Positions 1 through 11,708 of a stretch of 64,000 bases of DNA are shown piece after piece. How positions within the stretch are numbered: the stretch's first letter is position 1; each line of letters begins with the position of its first letter. Below the pieces are notes generated by a model. The model did no database searches. It was not told the origin of the DNA and saw only the letters and a list, made by a program, of their open reading frames with translations. Location: the NCBI GenBank assembly GCA_001972305.1, contig BDDD01001484.1, positions 26,043-90,042 of the forward strand. Direction: 5' to 3'. Source of the DNA: Cephalotus follicularis. Taxonomy: Eukaryota; Streptophyta; Magnoliopsida; Oxalidales; Cephalotaceae. A program made the position numbers and the translations under genes.

Positions 1-482
1 GGATTCTGAGTTTTAGTTTCTGTTATTTTATCATTGTTTTATCAAATATAAAGTTTTAGATTGCCTCTGTCACCTACGAAAATCGTTTTGATCATATAAT
101 GTCTTAAACCATGTTTTGAAATATATCTATGTTGTTTTAATGATTTAAGTCTGCTTATCACTGCATTTTAGATCATTACAGTAATGGTTTCAAACATAGA
201 ATCGCTTTTTATAACTTACCTAATACTGTTTTATTGGGTTTTTGCAATTGAGTTATAAACGTATTTTAAAATAAAAAAAGTTTCTTATTGCTATATTTAA
301 CCAGTAAAAATATGTTGATATGTTTCAAATGTTATGATAGTTTCAATCAAGGAAAGTATGTCTTATTGTTAGTATATTACCATATATTTCATGTTTGAGA
401 AACTGGTTTTTGTACATGTTTTGTAATCCAAAAACAATGACCCCTGTGCATATAGAAAATTGTTTTCATGTCTTGCATGTGT

Positions 483-682
483 TAAGCGTCGATTGTTTTT
501 CATTTTTGTTCACGTTTAGGGCTTAACCGTCGACGCTTAAGTTTGAGCGTCGACGCTTATGTCAAGTTTTGTAATGTTTTGGGCGACACTTTGGAATGTT
601 TTATCAATGTTTTGTTCTTAAGGCATCGACGCTTTCATTATAAACTTCGACGCTTTAAACGTAAATTTCGACTCTTATTTTT
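483..682. repeat. GTCGAC palindrome cluster, arm class AAGCG/CGCTT (family A 5' LTR)
   Basis: About seven imperfect copies of the palindrome AAGCGTCGACGCTT occur in 200 bp, for example at 527-538 and 546-559, with decayed forms at 485, 588, 623, 645 and 667. The 3' LTR carries the same cluster, split by insertions at 6714-6785, 15788-15860, 16586-16656 and 27271-27400. Confidence 0.9.
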
Positions 683-1112
683 CCTCTACAGTTTGTGTGT
701 GTCATCTTTTATGTGTCTATCTTTTGGTGATGTGATATGGTTGGTGTAACACCCCCGAATGGTGGGAGTTGTTACGGTCCATAAACCAAATCTAAACATA
801 ACATATCATATAACAAATCTCGATTTATTCCTTTTTATCAAAATATTAACTTATATTCAAAGTGCGTGATGGTCTAAACATAACATTCATAATCTAAAAC
901 ATAGTCTGAAACTTTATTCATAACTGAAAGCTTAAACAATAACCAAAATCTTAATCCATAGTGATAAACTAAAAGGCTTAACATTGTTCAAAGGAAGGTC
1001 ATAACATAACCATAAGGCAACAAAACATAAACGGTTCGATCTCCTAAGTGATCCTCAGACATAAGTGACAATTCTCTCATCACACGTTCCCCGGATGCTG
1101 TCCCAGAATACT

Positions 1113-1168
1113 TGCCGCATGGAAAACAAAAAAAAAAGCGACTGAGCAAAACTCAGTACGGATATAGA
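1113..1168 (-). promoter_or_regulatory. Conserved LTR box ending CATGCGGCA(A/G)G (S1 copy)
   Basis: Read on the minus strand it runs ATATCCGTACTGAG, then a T-rich stretch, then CCATGCGGCAAG. The same box lies at 5596-5649 (A), 32026-32073 (A 3' LTR) and 38788-38840 (E). The pyrimidine run followed by GCAG resembles a 3' splice site. Its function is not known. Confidence 0.55.
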
Positions 1169-2724
1169 ATCATAAAACATAAAACGATACTTTAAAGGAT
1201 AGAGAAATACCTGAACCTTTAAATATCATATATCTCATGTATAAAATAATTTAACATTATTTAAGAAAGCAAAGGGAAGTAATCACATAAACAATTCTAT
1301 CAATTCAAACAAATATTCGATTTTCAAAACGTTTCCAAATTTTCAAATCGATATCCGAAGACAAAAATTGATTTTCAAAGCAATATTCAATTTTCAAAAC
1401 ATAAAAAGTTTCAAAGCCAAATCTAAATTTCAAAACAGTATTCGAAACAATATCCAAATTTCTTTAACATCTTATGAGTTAAAGATCCCAGAAAAAATAA
1501 AGATTTATCTGATTCCATAATCTCATCCCAGAGATCCAAAACAAAAACAGAGATTTATCCGATTCCATAATCTCATCCCAGAAATACAAAGTTCATACAC
1601 ATATGCATAAATGCAAGGGGTTCATGACACCCACATGACAAACGGAAAGACGTGTATGGCACTACACAATCAATCCCCAAAATCCAAATCCTTAACATAT
1701 TGCATATCTCATCACGTATGCCATATACTAGAATCGATTCATACGCCTCTATCATACATAACGGATCCATAAACCCACCTCATGGGATTTATTCATAACA
1801 TAGAGAGACACCGTAGACTAATCACACCGCTACGAAAGTGTCATGCCCTGTTCTAGGCCTACGACATGCGTATGGTACCTCGATAGGTAGAAAATATCTT
1901 TGTATATCATTGTTCTGAAATTATTGTTTTATTCCAAAACAATTCAACATAAGTAGATTTTCTAAACATTTTCTGAACATATCATTAACATACTTCCTAA
2001 TGTGAAAGTCATGTTCGTTTAACATACTTTGATAGTGAAAGTCATGTTCCATATCAAAAATCAGTATACTTTCATAAGTGAGAGTCATACTCTATTTATA
2101 AAATTGGTAATATTAACTTCAGTAATAAAACAGGTTTTATAGAACAAGAACTGAAACAAACATCCAATAACAAAATCCGTACCTTTTCATAAACCAAAAG
2201 CATTATCAAAACAGAATATCCGTTCATCTTATTAAAACATATTCGATTCAGATAAAACCGGATGATGACCAAAACGAAGAATCCATATTTTGTTTCACAA
2301 ACATATCACACTGACTTTATTTCCGAACATATCAAAATACGGATCATAACGTAGTTCATAAAATCGAAGGAATCATATTCATAAAACAATACTGAATTTA
2401 TCGAAGAGGGTGTCAAAGAACGAAGTATTCGTACATTATTAATAATGTACAACTATCTTTTTACTATAATAAAACCAATAGGAGGGTATCAAGGAATGAA
2501 ACATCCGTACCTTAAGCGATCACAGAAATGACTTATGAATTGATCAACAATTTCTAATTGCCCATCGTAGCACAAAAATCTAAAAGATACAAAGTCATTC
2601 ATATGAGGATTCAAGAATCACTTTCGAATATTAAACAGAATTTAACAGTGTTTAAAACAGATTCCGATTCATTAGAAGAACAAACGAATAACAAAACTTG
2701 AAACCAGAAATTTCTTGGACACAT

Positions 2725-2945
2725 CCAATCGATTGTAACAAAATCCAGTCGACTGTTCAAAGGGTGGCAGTCGACTGTACAGTACAGGCAACTGACTACA
2801 CAAACTGGACTGCAGCCAGTCAACTGGGACAGGGGTGTAGTTGACTGTGCAAGGCCAAATAGCCAACTATTTCACAAGGCAGCCGACTACACAAAGCCTA
2901 ACAGCCGAGTGCCTACATAGACAGCCGACTGTTCTGGGCGACAGA
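2725..2945. repeat. GTCGAC palindrome cluster, arm class CAG/CTG (solo LTR S1)
   Basis: About nine intact or decayed copies of CAGTCGACTG occur here, for example at 2748-2757 and 2768-2777. Several are decayed to CAACTGACTA, CAGTCAACTG or CAGCCGACTG. Family H carries the same arm class. Confidence 0.88.
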
Positions 2946-4004
2946 ACAACAAAAATCTAACAAGTCGAAGCCAATTTTCTGTCAAAATCAAATTACTACA
3001 TTACCAGAGGATCATAATCATTCAAATATGACTTATGTGACACAACAGTTGCATATGAGCATAAAGAAACAATAAATTTATGTAATTGGTGATCATACTT
3101 TGAAGAGAAGTAAATTCCAATTCATTGTATACATAGATATATGATCAATTTTCTGTCAAATACCAATTGCTAGTTTCAACATCTGTTTACTATTATTACA
3201 AGACACCTCAGGACTTGCTAACAATCTCAGAAACGACAACAGAGCATACATGGAAGGAATCAAAACCAAAACACACTAGCAGCCTATATACAAGAGGATT
3301 GGATAACATTAAAACCAAAAGTAATTGCCCAACCATAACAACAAAGGAAAACAAACCTGATTGGAATGACAAAGCTGCTAGACTAACACCAGAATTTTCC
3401 TAAGCTTGCAATTTTGTGCGTCCCAGGCAAAAGAAACAATGATGGCGTATAACAATGGCAATTGGAATACATAAACAGAAAAGGAGAAACAAAATCGAAG
3501 GGGATAAGGGAAGAGGGAGCAAAATCTGATAGGATAGGGAAAAAGTGAGGGATTCACGGGATTGAGGGAGATAAAGAAGGAAGAGAATCGGATTTGGGAG
3601 AAAGAAAGAAGAAACGTACGGGAGAGGGAGTGTGAGAAATAAGTTTTTAACAAAAATAAGAGATTTGTTTACAAATTAAACAATTTTACCATTTTCTTAT
3701 AATAAAAACTGATTTAAAATTAATACAAAATATAATTCAATTAAGTTTACTTATCCATGTACATATTCTAACCAATATCCAAAAGCCAAAAGATGATATC
3801 ATTTAGCCCAAAAAATAAAAGCCCAAAAAATTTAAAATAGACCAGCAATATAACAAAACAAATTAAAAGTCGAAAATATGCACATGAACAAACGAGGTAT
3901 TACAGTTGGATTGATCTGTCTAGATTTCGATAACATATGTGGTGGAGGTTAGGGTATTCCAAGTGTGCTTTTGATTCGTTTTTGGTTTAATTAGTTTTGG
4001 GCGG

Positions 4005-4620
4005 CTAAGGTACGGATTCTCTCATTTTTGGATATCATTCGGTTTTTATTTGAAATAATCTCCGTTTTGATTATGAGTTTTAATATGCTTTGAATAAAAT
4101 CAGTTTTATTACTTCAGGTGATTAAGGTTGAATATTTCTGATTCCATAAATCTAGTATTATTTTATATACTGATTTTATTGTAATCTTTTCTTTAATTAT
4201 TGTGAAATTAAATGGGTATGATTTTTGGATATGGAAGTATGTTTTGATATCGATTTCAGATTTTGTTGGAAAATACTGTTTTGAAATGATATCAGTTTTG
4301 TTTCTAGTACAGATTTTTCTTTCTTCGATTTCTCCATCGGTTTTATTAAAATAAATGATGTTTTTCCTTTTGGTGAAACAAAGTATGGATTTTATAGAAA
4401 GAAATCGCATCTATGTTTTTAATAAATAACGTACGGATTTATTCTGAAATCAGTTTTGCTTTTATTACGAAATTATTCTTCGTTCTTGGACTTTTCCTTC
4501 GGTTTTTAGTGCAATGAATTCGATTTTGCTTTTAGTACGGATTTTTCGTTCTTCGATATACCTTCGGTTTTATGAATTCTGTTATGCTTCAGATTTTTGA
4601 TATGTTTTGGAATAAAGTCA
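4005..4620 (+). repeat. Degenerate long repeats with GTACGGATTT in LTR A
   Basis: Units of roughly 100 bp each begin near GTACGGATT and continue through TTCGGTTTT and TCAGTTTTG. Related units lie in the 3' LTR (27565-28170) and in LTR E (37337-37560). They contain no coding sequence. Confidence 0.65.
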
Positions 4621-5289
4621 GCTTTAATGTTTTATGAACAATGTTAAATATTTCTGACTTTATGAATTCAGTTATGATTTGATTTTTGGAATTTTATATG
4701 ATCATCACTTTTATTGTAAAATTAAAATAAGTTGATTTCCGAAAATTAAAATATGTGCAAATGTGAATGTTTTATCATTTGAAAACGATTTTCGATATGT
4801 TCAGAAAACAATATATATATATATATATATATATGTTTGAATTGATTTTTGAAATAAATATTTTTAAATGGTGACATACTGAGTTTTTGTACCCATCTAT
4901 GAGGGCGTACCATAAACATGTCTTTTGGCACGGAGGCATGACTCTTTCCGTGGCGGTGTGATTAGTCCATTGTGTCTCCCTATGTTTTTGATATCCTTTG
5001 TGGAGGATTATGGATTTGTTACTTCTGATAGAGGAGTATGGGTCGACCCTAGAAATTTGTGATATGTTATGTTGTGAGAATTGATTGTGCAGTGCCATAC
5101 ACGTCATTTCTATCTGGCATGTGGACGTCGCGAATCCCTTGCATATATGTGATATGATATGTGATCAGTTATGATGCTCAGTATGGAACTTTATGTTTTG
5201 AAATGTATGGATTTGGTTTTATACGATAATTTCTGAGGTAATTTATAAAGAATGTTTAAACTGATTTTTGCATAAGATTTATGACTTAA

Positions 5290-5600
5290 GTTTATTTTTA
5301 CTGTTTTGTTTCGAAGTGTTTTGTTCCGTAAACTGTTTTGTTCTGAAATCTATTTTGTTTCGTAAACTGTTGTATTTCGTAAACTGTTTTGTTTCGTACT
5401 GTTTTCGTAAAAGATTCGTATATCGTTTTGTTTCATAAATTGTTCCGTTTTCGAAAAAGATTTGCATTGTTTTGTTTTGTACTCCTTTGTTTCGTTAACT
5501 GGTCTGTTTTGTAAACTGTTTTGATTCATAAATTGTTTTGATTGGTAAATTGTTCTGATTCGTAAACTGTTTTGTTCTGTAAATTGTTTTGTTATTCTAT
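5290..5600 (+). repeat. Minisatellite of TTTTGTTTCGTAAACTG-like units
   Basis: About 15 degenerate units of 17-22 bp vary around TTTTGTTTCGTAAACTG. The corresponding arrays are at 31740-32025 in the 3' LTR and 38470-38790 in LTR E. The array creates spurious reading frames of low complexity on the minus strand. Confidence 0.85.
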
Positions 5601-5649
5601 ATCCGTACTGAGGTTTGCTCAACCGCGTTTTTGTTTTTCATGCGGCAGG
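5596..5649 (+). promoter_or_regulatory. Conserved LTR box ending CATGCGGCAGG (family A)
   Basis: The sequence ATATCCGTACTGAGG, then CTCAACCGCG, a T-rich tract and CATGCGGCAGG is shared with S1 and E. These LTRs otherwise diverge more strongly. A branch-point-like CTCAAC, a pyrimidine tract and an AG suggest a splice acceptor, but this is inference. Confidence 0.5.
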
Positions 5650-6131
5650 TTATCAGAAGCATCTGGGGCAGGTGTGATGAGAGAAGCACCTTTGGTTTGA
5701 GGACATTTTAGGATTTGGTTTCTTTTAGTAATGTTATGGTTATGTATGGAACTTGGAGTTTAAGTTGATTTAATCACTTAAAAGTTTAATTCTGAATATT
5801 CTTTTCATGATCATATGTTGACCAGTGTTATGAACAATATTTTGATTTTGGAATTTATGTTAAGGATTATATATGTTTTCAGATTTTAGAACCACCATGT
5901 ATTGATGATTTGAATAAAGATTAAGATACTTTGACCCATTATAGATTTTTGAGACATAAGTTTAGTTTCGAAATTGATTATTATTTAAGGTTTTGGATTT
6001 ATGGCTTAATGATTTTTAAATAAAGGATAGGTTATGATCTTCTGATATGATTATGTAAGTCAATTTTGTGTGACAACCTGACTCGAAATCGGGGGTGACA
6101 TCCTGATCCTGAACCGGGGGTGTTACAGTTG

Positions 6132-6142
6132 TGGTATCAGAG
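6132..6142 (+). other. Primer binding site, family A
   Basis: TGGTATCAGAG starts four bases after the LTR end at 6127. It matches the usual plant initiator-tRNA-Met primer site. Confidence 0.9.
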
Positions 6143-6528
6143 AATAGGTTTTGTTTCCTTAGAAGCCTATCTAGATTTGACCTGTGAGATGGATAGAAAT
6201 CGGGTTAGGGCTTTTTCCTAATAGTCATTTCGGTATGTCTTTGTTTAAGTTTTATGTTTCCTTTCGTTTTGTCATTTTCCAGTTCTTGTTCGCAGATGGC
6301 ATGTATGAGGCAGACTAAAGATGTTTAAAGTACTGTTTTGGGTTTCCTTTTTCTGATAACAGTAAGGCATTGTGTTTCGTTATGTTGGAGTATTTTGTGA
6401 ATTGCACTATTATGTTGAATGATGAAATTTCGGGAGGTGGATTTTTCTTTTGATAGGGATCCACGATTTCGAAGTAAGGTTTGGGAGTTGGAGATTAGTA
6501 GTTGTTTAGATTTCGGGACGAAATATTT

Positions 6529-6540
6529 TTAAGGGGGTGA
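6529..6540 (+). other. Polypurine tract, family A
   Basis: TTAAGGGGGTGA lies just before the 3' LTR start at 6544, where plus-strand priming is expected. Confidence 0.8.
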
Positions 6541-6785
6541 GAATGTAATAACCCGTTCCGTTACATATATGTTTAATGTCGTACATTACGTTTTTGTCAT
6601 ATGTTATGTATTGGACCTCTTTGAAATTTGTTTTTGAAGACCCTTTTGATAAATCCTTTATCTTTATGTCCTAAGCGTTAAACATTGACGTTTATCATTT
6701 GGTTTTCTATAGTAAAGCGTCGACGCTTTTGCATTGGACGCTGACGCTTTGGTTTAATGGAGATAAGCGTTGATGCTTATGCCAT

Positions 6786-7137
6786 TGTTCACTGTTAAAA
6801 AGAATGTTTTAAAATTTATAGCCGCAAGTGCACGGATCATGCAGTAACGGGTCGAACGCAGGGAAACGTAAACTAATTATAATTTATCCAACCTAAGCGA
6901 AGTATACCAAATTTGAAATAAACTATCGAAAACTACTCCTAATTATGCAAAGTAAAATAAAAAAAAAAAACAAGAAATTAAGACTTTGATAATTAAAAAC
7001 GTTGAATTTAAAATACTAAGAAATAAAACATGCAATAAATAAAAGTGAAGAGAATATATAATATAGAAACGGTTTTAGGGTATAGAAACCCACCGTAGAT
7101 TGTATTGAACAATTCCATTGAGTTGAATGATCATACC
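6786..7137 (-). repeat. Athila 3' LTR, truncated
   Basis: These 352 bp match 14363-14714 of the other LTR. The remaining roughly 1.07 kb (the U3 side) is missing, and the LTR abuts a CCCCCCC run (7141-7148) that reads as a G-rich purine tract on the minus strand. A deletion between the end of pol and the LTR is the likely cause. Confidence 0.85.
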
Positions 7138-7278
7138 TTTACCCCCCCCATACTTAAATCTTGCATTGTCCTCAATGCGCTAAAAACAAAAGAAAGAAAA
7201 GAAACATGCATGATCACACAAATATAAGAAACAATGCAATAAAATAAAGAACAAAGGGGTAGGGTTTACCGGATATGA

Positions 7279-9156
7279 TCATGGAGGATCGTAAAGAGGC
7301 TCATGCAAGTCCATGGCCTCTTTCAGCGGAGTAGCCAGAAGCTCTAAAAATTTCTTCAATCTTTGCCCATTTACTTTGAACACATCTTCAGTACATGGCT
7401 TACATATCTCAAAAACACCATGTGAGAAAACATTTTTAACAATATAAGGACCATCCCAACGAGACCTCAATTTTCCAAGAAACAAATGTAAACGTGAATT
7501 ATATAAAAGAACCTTGTCTCCTACTTCGAAGTGTTTCCTCAAAATCCGCGCATCATGAAAAGCCTTGGTCTTTTCTTTGGAAATCTTCGCATTGTCATAC
7601 GCGTCATTTGGAATTTCTTCTAACTCGGATAATTGAAGTGCGCGATGACTACCCGCGATGGAACGATCAAAATTAAATTGTTTAATAGCCCAAAATGCTC
7701 GATGTTCCAATTCCACTGGGAGATGACAAGCTTTACCATACACAAGACGATAAGGAGATTGACCAAGGTCAGTTTTGAAAACGGTTCGATAAGCCCATAA
7801 AGAATCCACAAGTCGCGTGGACCAATCCTTTCTATTGGGGTTGATTGTTTTTTCGAGAATTTGCTTGATTTGGCGATTAGATACCTCAACTTGCCCACTT
7901 GTTTGGGGATGATATGGTGTGGCGAGCTTATGAGTTATCCCATATCTTTTCATCAGCGCTTCAAAAGAACGATTGCAAAAATGAGTACCTCGATCACTGA
8001 TAATGGCACGTGGGGTGCCAAAACGAGAAAAAATATGCCCCTTGAGAAATTTAACAACTACGGCGTTGTCGTTGGTTCGACAAGGAATCGCCTCAATCCA
8101 CTTTGAAACATAATCAACAGCTAGAAGGATGTATAAGTTCCCAAACGAATTGGGAAACGGACCCATAAAATCAATACCCCACACATCAAAGATCTCGACC
8201 GTCAAAATCGGTGTCAAAGGCATCATATTTCGTTTCGTCACACAGCCTAAAGCTTGACACGAAGCACAAGCCTTACAGTACTGAAATGCATCTTTAAAAA
8301 TCGTCGGCCAATAAAAACCACATTGTAAAACCTTAGCCGCTGTCTTGGTCGGGCCGAAATGTCCACCACATGATTGATCATGACAAAAAGATAAAATCGA
8401 GCGATGCTCATGATCAGGAACACATCGTCGCAAAATTAAATCCGGACATGCTTTAAAAAGATAAGGGTCATCCCAATAATAATGTTTCGCTTGCGACAGG
8501 AACCTATGCCTAACTTGAGCAGACCAATCCGAGGGTACACTTCCTGTAACAAGATAATTCACTATGTCCGCATACCATGGTTCCCTTTCAACGCGTAGAA
8601 TGTGCTCATCCAGGAAACTCTCATTAATCAGACCATGGATCTCGGGTGGATTAGGAAGTCGGGAGAGATGGTCAGCTACCAAATTCTCAGTTCCTTTCTT
8701 GTCTCGAATCTCAACGTCAAACTCTTGAAGAAGTAGAACCCATCGGATAAGACGCGCTTTTGCATCCTTTTTACTCATGAGATGCCGAATCGCAGCATGA
8801 TCGGTATACACGATGACATGTGATCCCAAAAGATATGAACGAAATTTCTGAAGAGCAAAGTCCACAGCTAAGAATTCCTTCTCAGTGGTCGTGTAATTCA
8901 ATTGCGCATAGGAAAGGGTCCTACTAGCATAATAAATGACGTGAGGTAATTTATTCATTCTTTGTCCGAGAACAGCTCCAATGGCACTATCGGAAGCGTC
9001 GCACATAATCTCAAAAGGCTCAGTCCAAATGGGTGCCTGAATGATAGGAGCGGAAGTGAGCTCCTTCTTTAAGCGGTCAAATGCTACAAGGCACTCATCA
9101 GAAAAAATAAAATCTTGATCCTTCACAAGGAGCGAAGTCAAGGGGCGTGCGACCAT
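7279..9156 (-). pseudogene. Athila pol 3' part: RNase H and integrase
   Basis: The frame is open for 625 codons. It starts after RT in the RNase H region ([14 protein letters not shown] near residue 51, TDHAAIRHL near 118). A zinc-binding HxxxC-type integrase head follows around [10 protein letters not shown], with CKACASC after it. The integrase core has [16 protein letters not shown] and QVEVSN, so all three acidic residues (D, D, E) are present. The tail [17 protein letters not shown] fits the GPY/F-type C-terminal region. No chromodomain follows, as expected for Athila. The apparent start is only where the frame opens: one base is missing between the RT end and MVARPL, so RT lies in another frame. 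Integrase would insert the cDNA, but this copy is broken upstream and cannot be made as one polyprotein. Confidence 0.93.
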
Positions 9157-9974
9157 GCTAAAATCTTGATGAACCTTCGATAAAAACCAGCATGTCCGAG
9201 GAATGCTCGGATATCTTTCACATTACGAGGTGGAGGCAAATGCTTGATGACTTCAATTTTCGCTTTATCTACTTGAATTCCTTCTTTTGACACTATATGT
9301 CCAAGAACTATCCCCTTCTTCACCATGAAATTGCACTTTTCCCAATTAAGCACTAAATTCTTCTCACGACTTCTTTCAAGTACTAATTTTAGGTGATGAA
9401 GGCATTGAGAAAAGGAGGAACCATGCACAGAAAAGTCATCCATAAATACTTCAAGAAAATCTTCCACCATGTCAGAGAAAATACTCATCATGCACCTTTG
9501 GAAGGTAGCGGGAGCATTGCATAGGCCAAACGGCATGCGTCGGTAAGCAAATGTTCCGAACGGGCATGTGAACGTGGTTTTCTCTTGATCTTGCAGAGCG
9601 ATGGGAATTTGATTGTATCCGGAGTACCCATCGAGAAAACAATAGTACTCATGACCAGCTAACCTATCTAGCATTTGATCGATAAATGGAAGGGGAAAAT
9701 GTTCCTTCCAGGTTGCTGTATTCAACTTTCGGTTGTCAATGCACACCCTCCATCCAGTTTGGATTTTTGTAGGAAGTAAATCATCGGTGGAGGATTGCAC
9801 TACCGTCACTCTGGATTTCTTTGGAACAACGTGGACTGGACTAACCCATTGACTATCCGAAATGGGATAAATGATCCCATTGTCCAGCCACTTTAAGATT
9901 TCTTTTTGGATGACTTCTTTCATCAAAGGATTTGCTCTTCGCACCCTTCTATGAGATTTATGCGATGCTCGCAA
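9138..9974 (-). pseudogene. Athila reverse transcriptase, duplicate copy 1
   Basis: The 278-codon frame encodes the RT fingers and palm. Motifs include WVSPVHVVPKKS, RVCIDNRKLN, YCFLDGYSGYNQI with the first catalytic Asp, FAYRRMPFGLCNAPATFQR and the catalytic box FMDD. It ends [16 protein letters not shown], where a one-base loss shifts the frame away from the RNase H part at 9156. It is the 3'-most of two identical RT copies on the minus strand and connects to the complete RNase H-integrase ORF. Upstream it joins the truncated integrase end of the first repeat unit, so it has no gag-protease lead of its own. Confidence 0.92.
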
Positions 9975-10890
9975 ATGGAGGGGCTAATTCCTTTGATGTC
10001 AGCCATTGTCCAACCAATTGCCTCTTTGTTTTCTTTGACGGCCAATAAAAACCACATTGTAAAACCTTAGCCGCTGTCTTGGTCGGGCCGAAATGTCCAC
10101 CACATGATTGATCATGACAAAAAGATAAAATCGAGCGATGCTCATGATCAGGAACACATCGTCGCAAAATTAAATCCGGACATGCTTTAAAAAGATAAGG
10201 GTCATCCCAATAATAATGTTTCGCTTGCGACAGGAACCTATGCCTAACTTGAGCAGACCAATCCGAGGGTACACTTCCTGTAACAAGATAATTCACTATG
10301 TCCGCATACCATGGTTCCCTTTCAACGCGTAGAATGTGCTCATCCAGGAAACTCTCATTAATCAGACCATGGATCTCGGGTGGATTAGGAAGTCGGGAGA
10401 GATGGTCAGCTACCAAATTCTCAGTTCCTTTCTTGTCTCGAATCTCAACGTCAAACTCTTGAAGAAGTAGAACCCATCGGATAAGACGCGCTTTTGCATC
10501 CTTTTTACTCATGAGATGCCGAATCGCAGCATGATCGGTATACACGATGACATGTGATCCCAAAAGATATGAACGAAATTTCTGAAGAGCAAAGTCCACA
10601 GCTAAGAATTCCTTCTCAGTGGTCGTGTAATTCAATTGCGCATAGGAAAGGGTCCTACTAGCATAATAAATGACGTGAGGTAATTTATTCATTCTTTGTC
10701 CGAGAACAGCTCCAATGGCACTATCGGAAGCGTCGCACATAATCTCAAAAGGCTCAGTCCAAATGGGTGCCTGAATGATAGGAGCGGAAGTGAGCTCCTT
10801 CTTTAAGCGGTCAAATGCTACAAGGCACTCATCAGAAAAAATAAAATCTTGATCCTTCACAAGGAGCGAAGTCAAGGGGCGTGCGACCAT
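9958..10890 (-). pseudogene. Athila RNase H and integrase head, truncated by the tandem duplication
   Basis: This 310-codon frame repeats the first part of the ORF at 7279-9156 through CGFYWP. It then runs at the duplication junction into sequence from the protease/RT border ([16 protein letters not shown]) and stops. RNase H motifs [11 protein letters not shown] and TDHAAIRHL and the integrase zinc head are present. The integrase catalytic core is absent, so this copy cannot integrate DNA. Confidence 0.92.
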
Positions 10891-11708
10891 GCTAAAATCT
10901 TGATGAACCTTCGATAAAAACCAGCATGTCCGAGGAATGCTCGGATATCTTTCACATTACGAGGTGGAGGCAAATGCTTGATGACTTCAATTTTCGCTTT
11001 ATCTACTTGAATTCCTTCTTTTGACACTATATGTCCAAGAACTATCCCCTTCTTCACCATGAAATTGCACTTTTCCCAATTAAGCACTAAATTCTTCTCA
11101 CGACTTCTTTCAAGTACTAATTTTAGGTGATGAAGGCATTGAGAAAAGGAGGAACCATGCACAGAAAAGTCATCCATAAATACTTCAAGAAAATCTTCCA
11201 CCATGTCAGAGAAAATACTCATCATGCACCTTTGGAAGGTAGCGGGAGCATTGCATAGGCCAAACGGCATGCGTCGGTAAGCAAATGTTCCGAACGGGCA
11301 TGTGAACGTGGTTTTCTCTTGATCTTGCAGAGCGATGGGAATTTGATTGTATCCGGAGTACCCATCGAGAAAACAATAGTACTCATGACCAGCTAACCTA
11401 TCTAGCATTTGATCGATAAATGGAAGGGGAAAATGTTCCTTCCAGGTTGCTGTATTCAACTTTCGGTTGTCAATGCACACCCTCCATCCAGTTTGGATTT
11501 TTGTAGGAAGTAAATCATCGGTGGAGGATTGCACTACCGTCACTCTGGATTTCTTTGGAACAACGTGGACTGGACTAACCCATTGACTATCCGAAATGGG
11601 ATAAATGATCCCATTGTCCAGCCACTTTAAGATTTCTTTTTGGATGACTTCTTTCATCAAAGGATTTGCTCTTCGCACCCTTCTATGAGATTTATGCGAT
11701 GCTCGCAA
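10872..11708 (-). pseudogene. Athila reverse transcriptase, duplicate copy 2
   Basis: The product is identical to that of 9138-9974, with the same FMDD box and the same frameshifted end. This copy lies next to the protease region at 11657-12934 and is probably the original position. Its start overlaps the protease frame by 52 bp in a different register, so a frameshift separates protease from RT as well. The frame begins in the protease-RT linker ([10 protein letters not shown]), which is not a real initiation site. Confidence 0.92.

Larger units (their letters stand above)
745..3904 (-). mobile_element. Solo LTR S1, reverse orientation, in family A 5' LTR
   Basis: A 3160-bp insertion starts TGTAACACCCCC and ends GTATTACA on the plus strand. 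It is flanked by the perfect 5-bp duplication GTTGG (740-744 and 3905-3909). The empty site is visible in the 3' LTR at 27456-27475, which proves the insertion. It has no second LTR, primer site or coding region, so it is a solo LTR. Orientation is read from the minus-strand copy of the ATGCGGCAG box (1113-1168), which is plus-strand in A and E. The LTR is related to A and E but has its own CAGTCGACTG cluster. Confidence 0.92.
1..6127 (+). repeat. 5' LTR of family A (left end outside window, split by S1)
   Basis: LTR sequence covers 1-744 and 3910-6127, about 2.96 kb, and aligns to the 3' LTR with scattered substitutions and small indels. By comparison with the 3' copy, 576 bp are missing to the left. 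It is AT-rich and holds no gene. Contents in order: a GTCGAC palindrome cluster (483-682), inserted S1, degenerate GTACGGATTT repeats (4005-4620), a TA microsatellite (about 4811-4834), a TTTCGTAAACTG minisatellite (5290-5600) and a conserved box ending ATGCGGCAG (5596-5649). Confidence 0.88.
6128..6543 (+). other. Residual internal region of family A
   Basis: These 416 bp lie between the two LTRs. The primer site is at the left and a purine tract at the right. An ATG at 6296 opens only ten codons before a stop, at a distance from the primer site where Tekay-type elements usually start gag. This may be the remnant of a gag start (inference). Nothing else coding is visible. Confidence 0.75.

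Noticed and set aside
5279-5622. Asn/Thr/Gln/Lys-rich minus-strand frames
   Set aside because: They are translations of the TTTCGTAAACTG minisatellite. The same frames appear in the 3' LTR array and break at different points.
6132-6142. tRNA-like matches at primer sites
   Set aside because: Only the 10-18 bases complementary to tRNA 3' ends are present. No cloverleaf, and no tRNA gene was found in the window.
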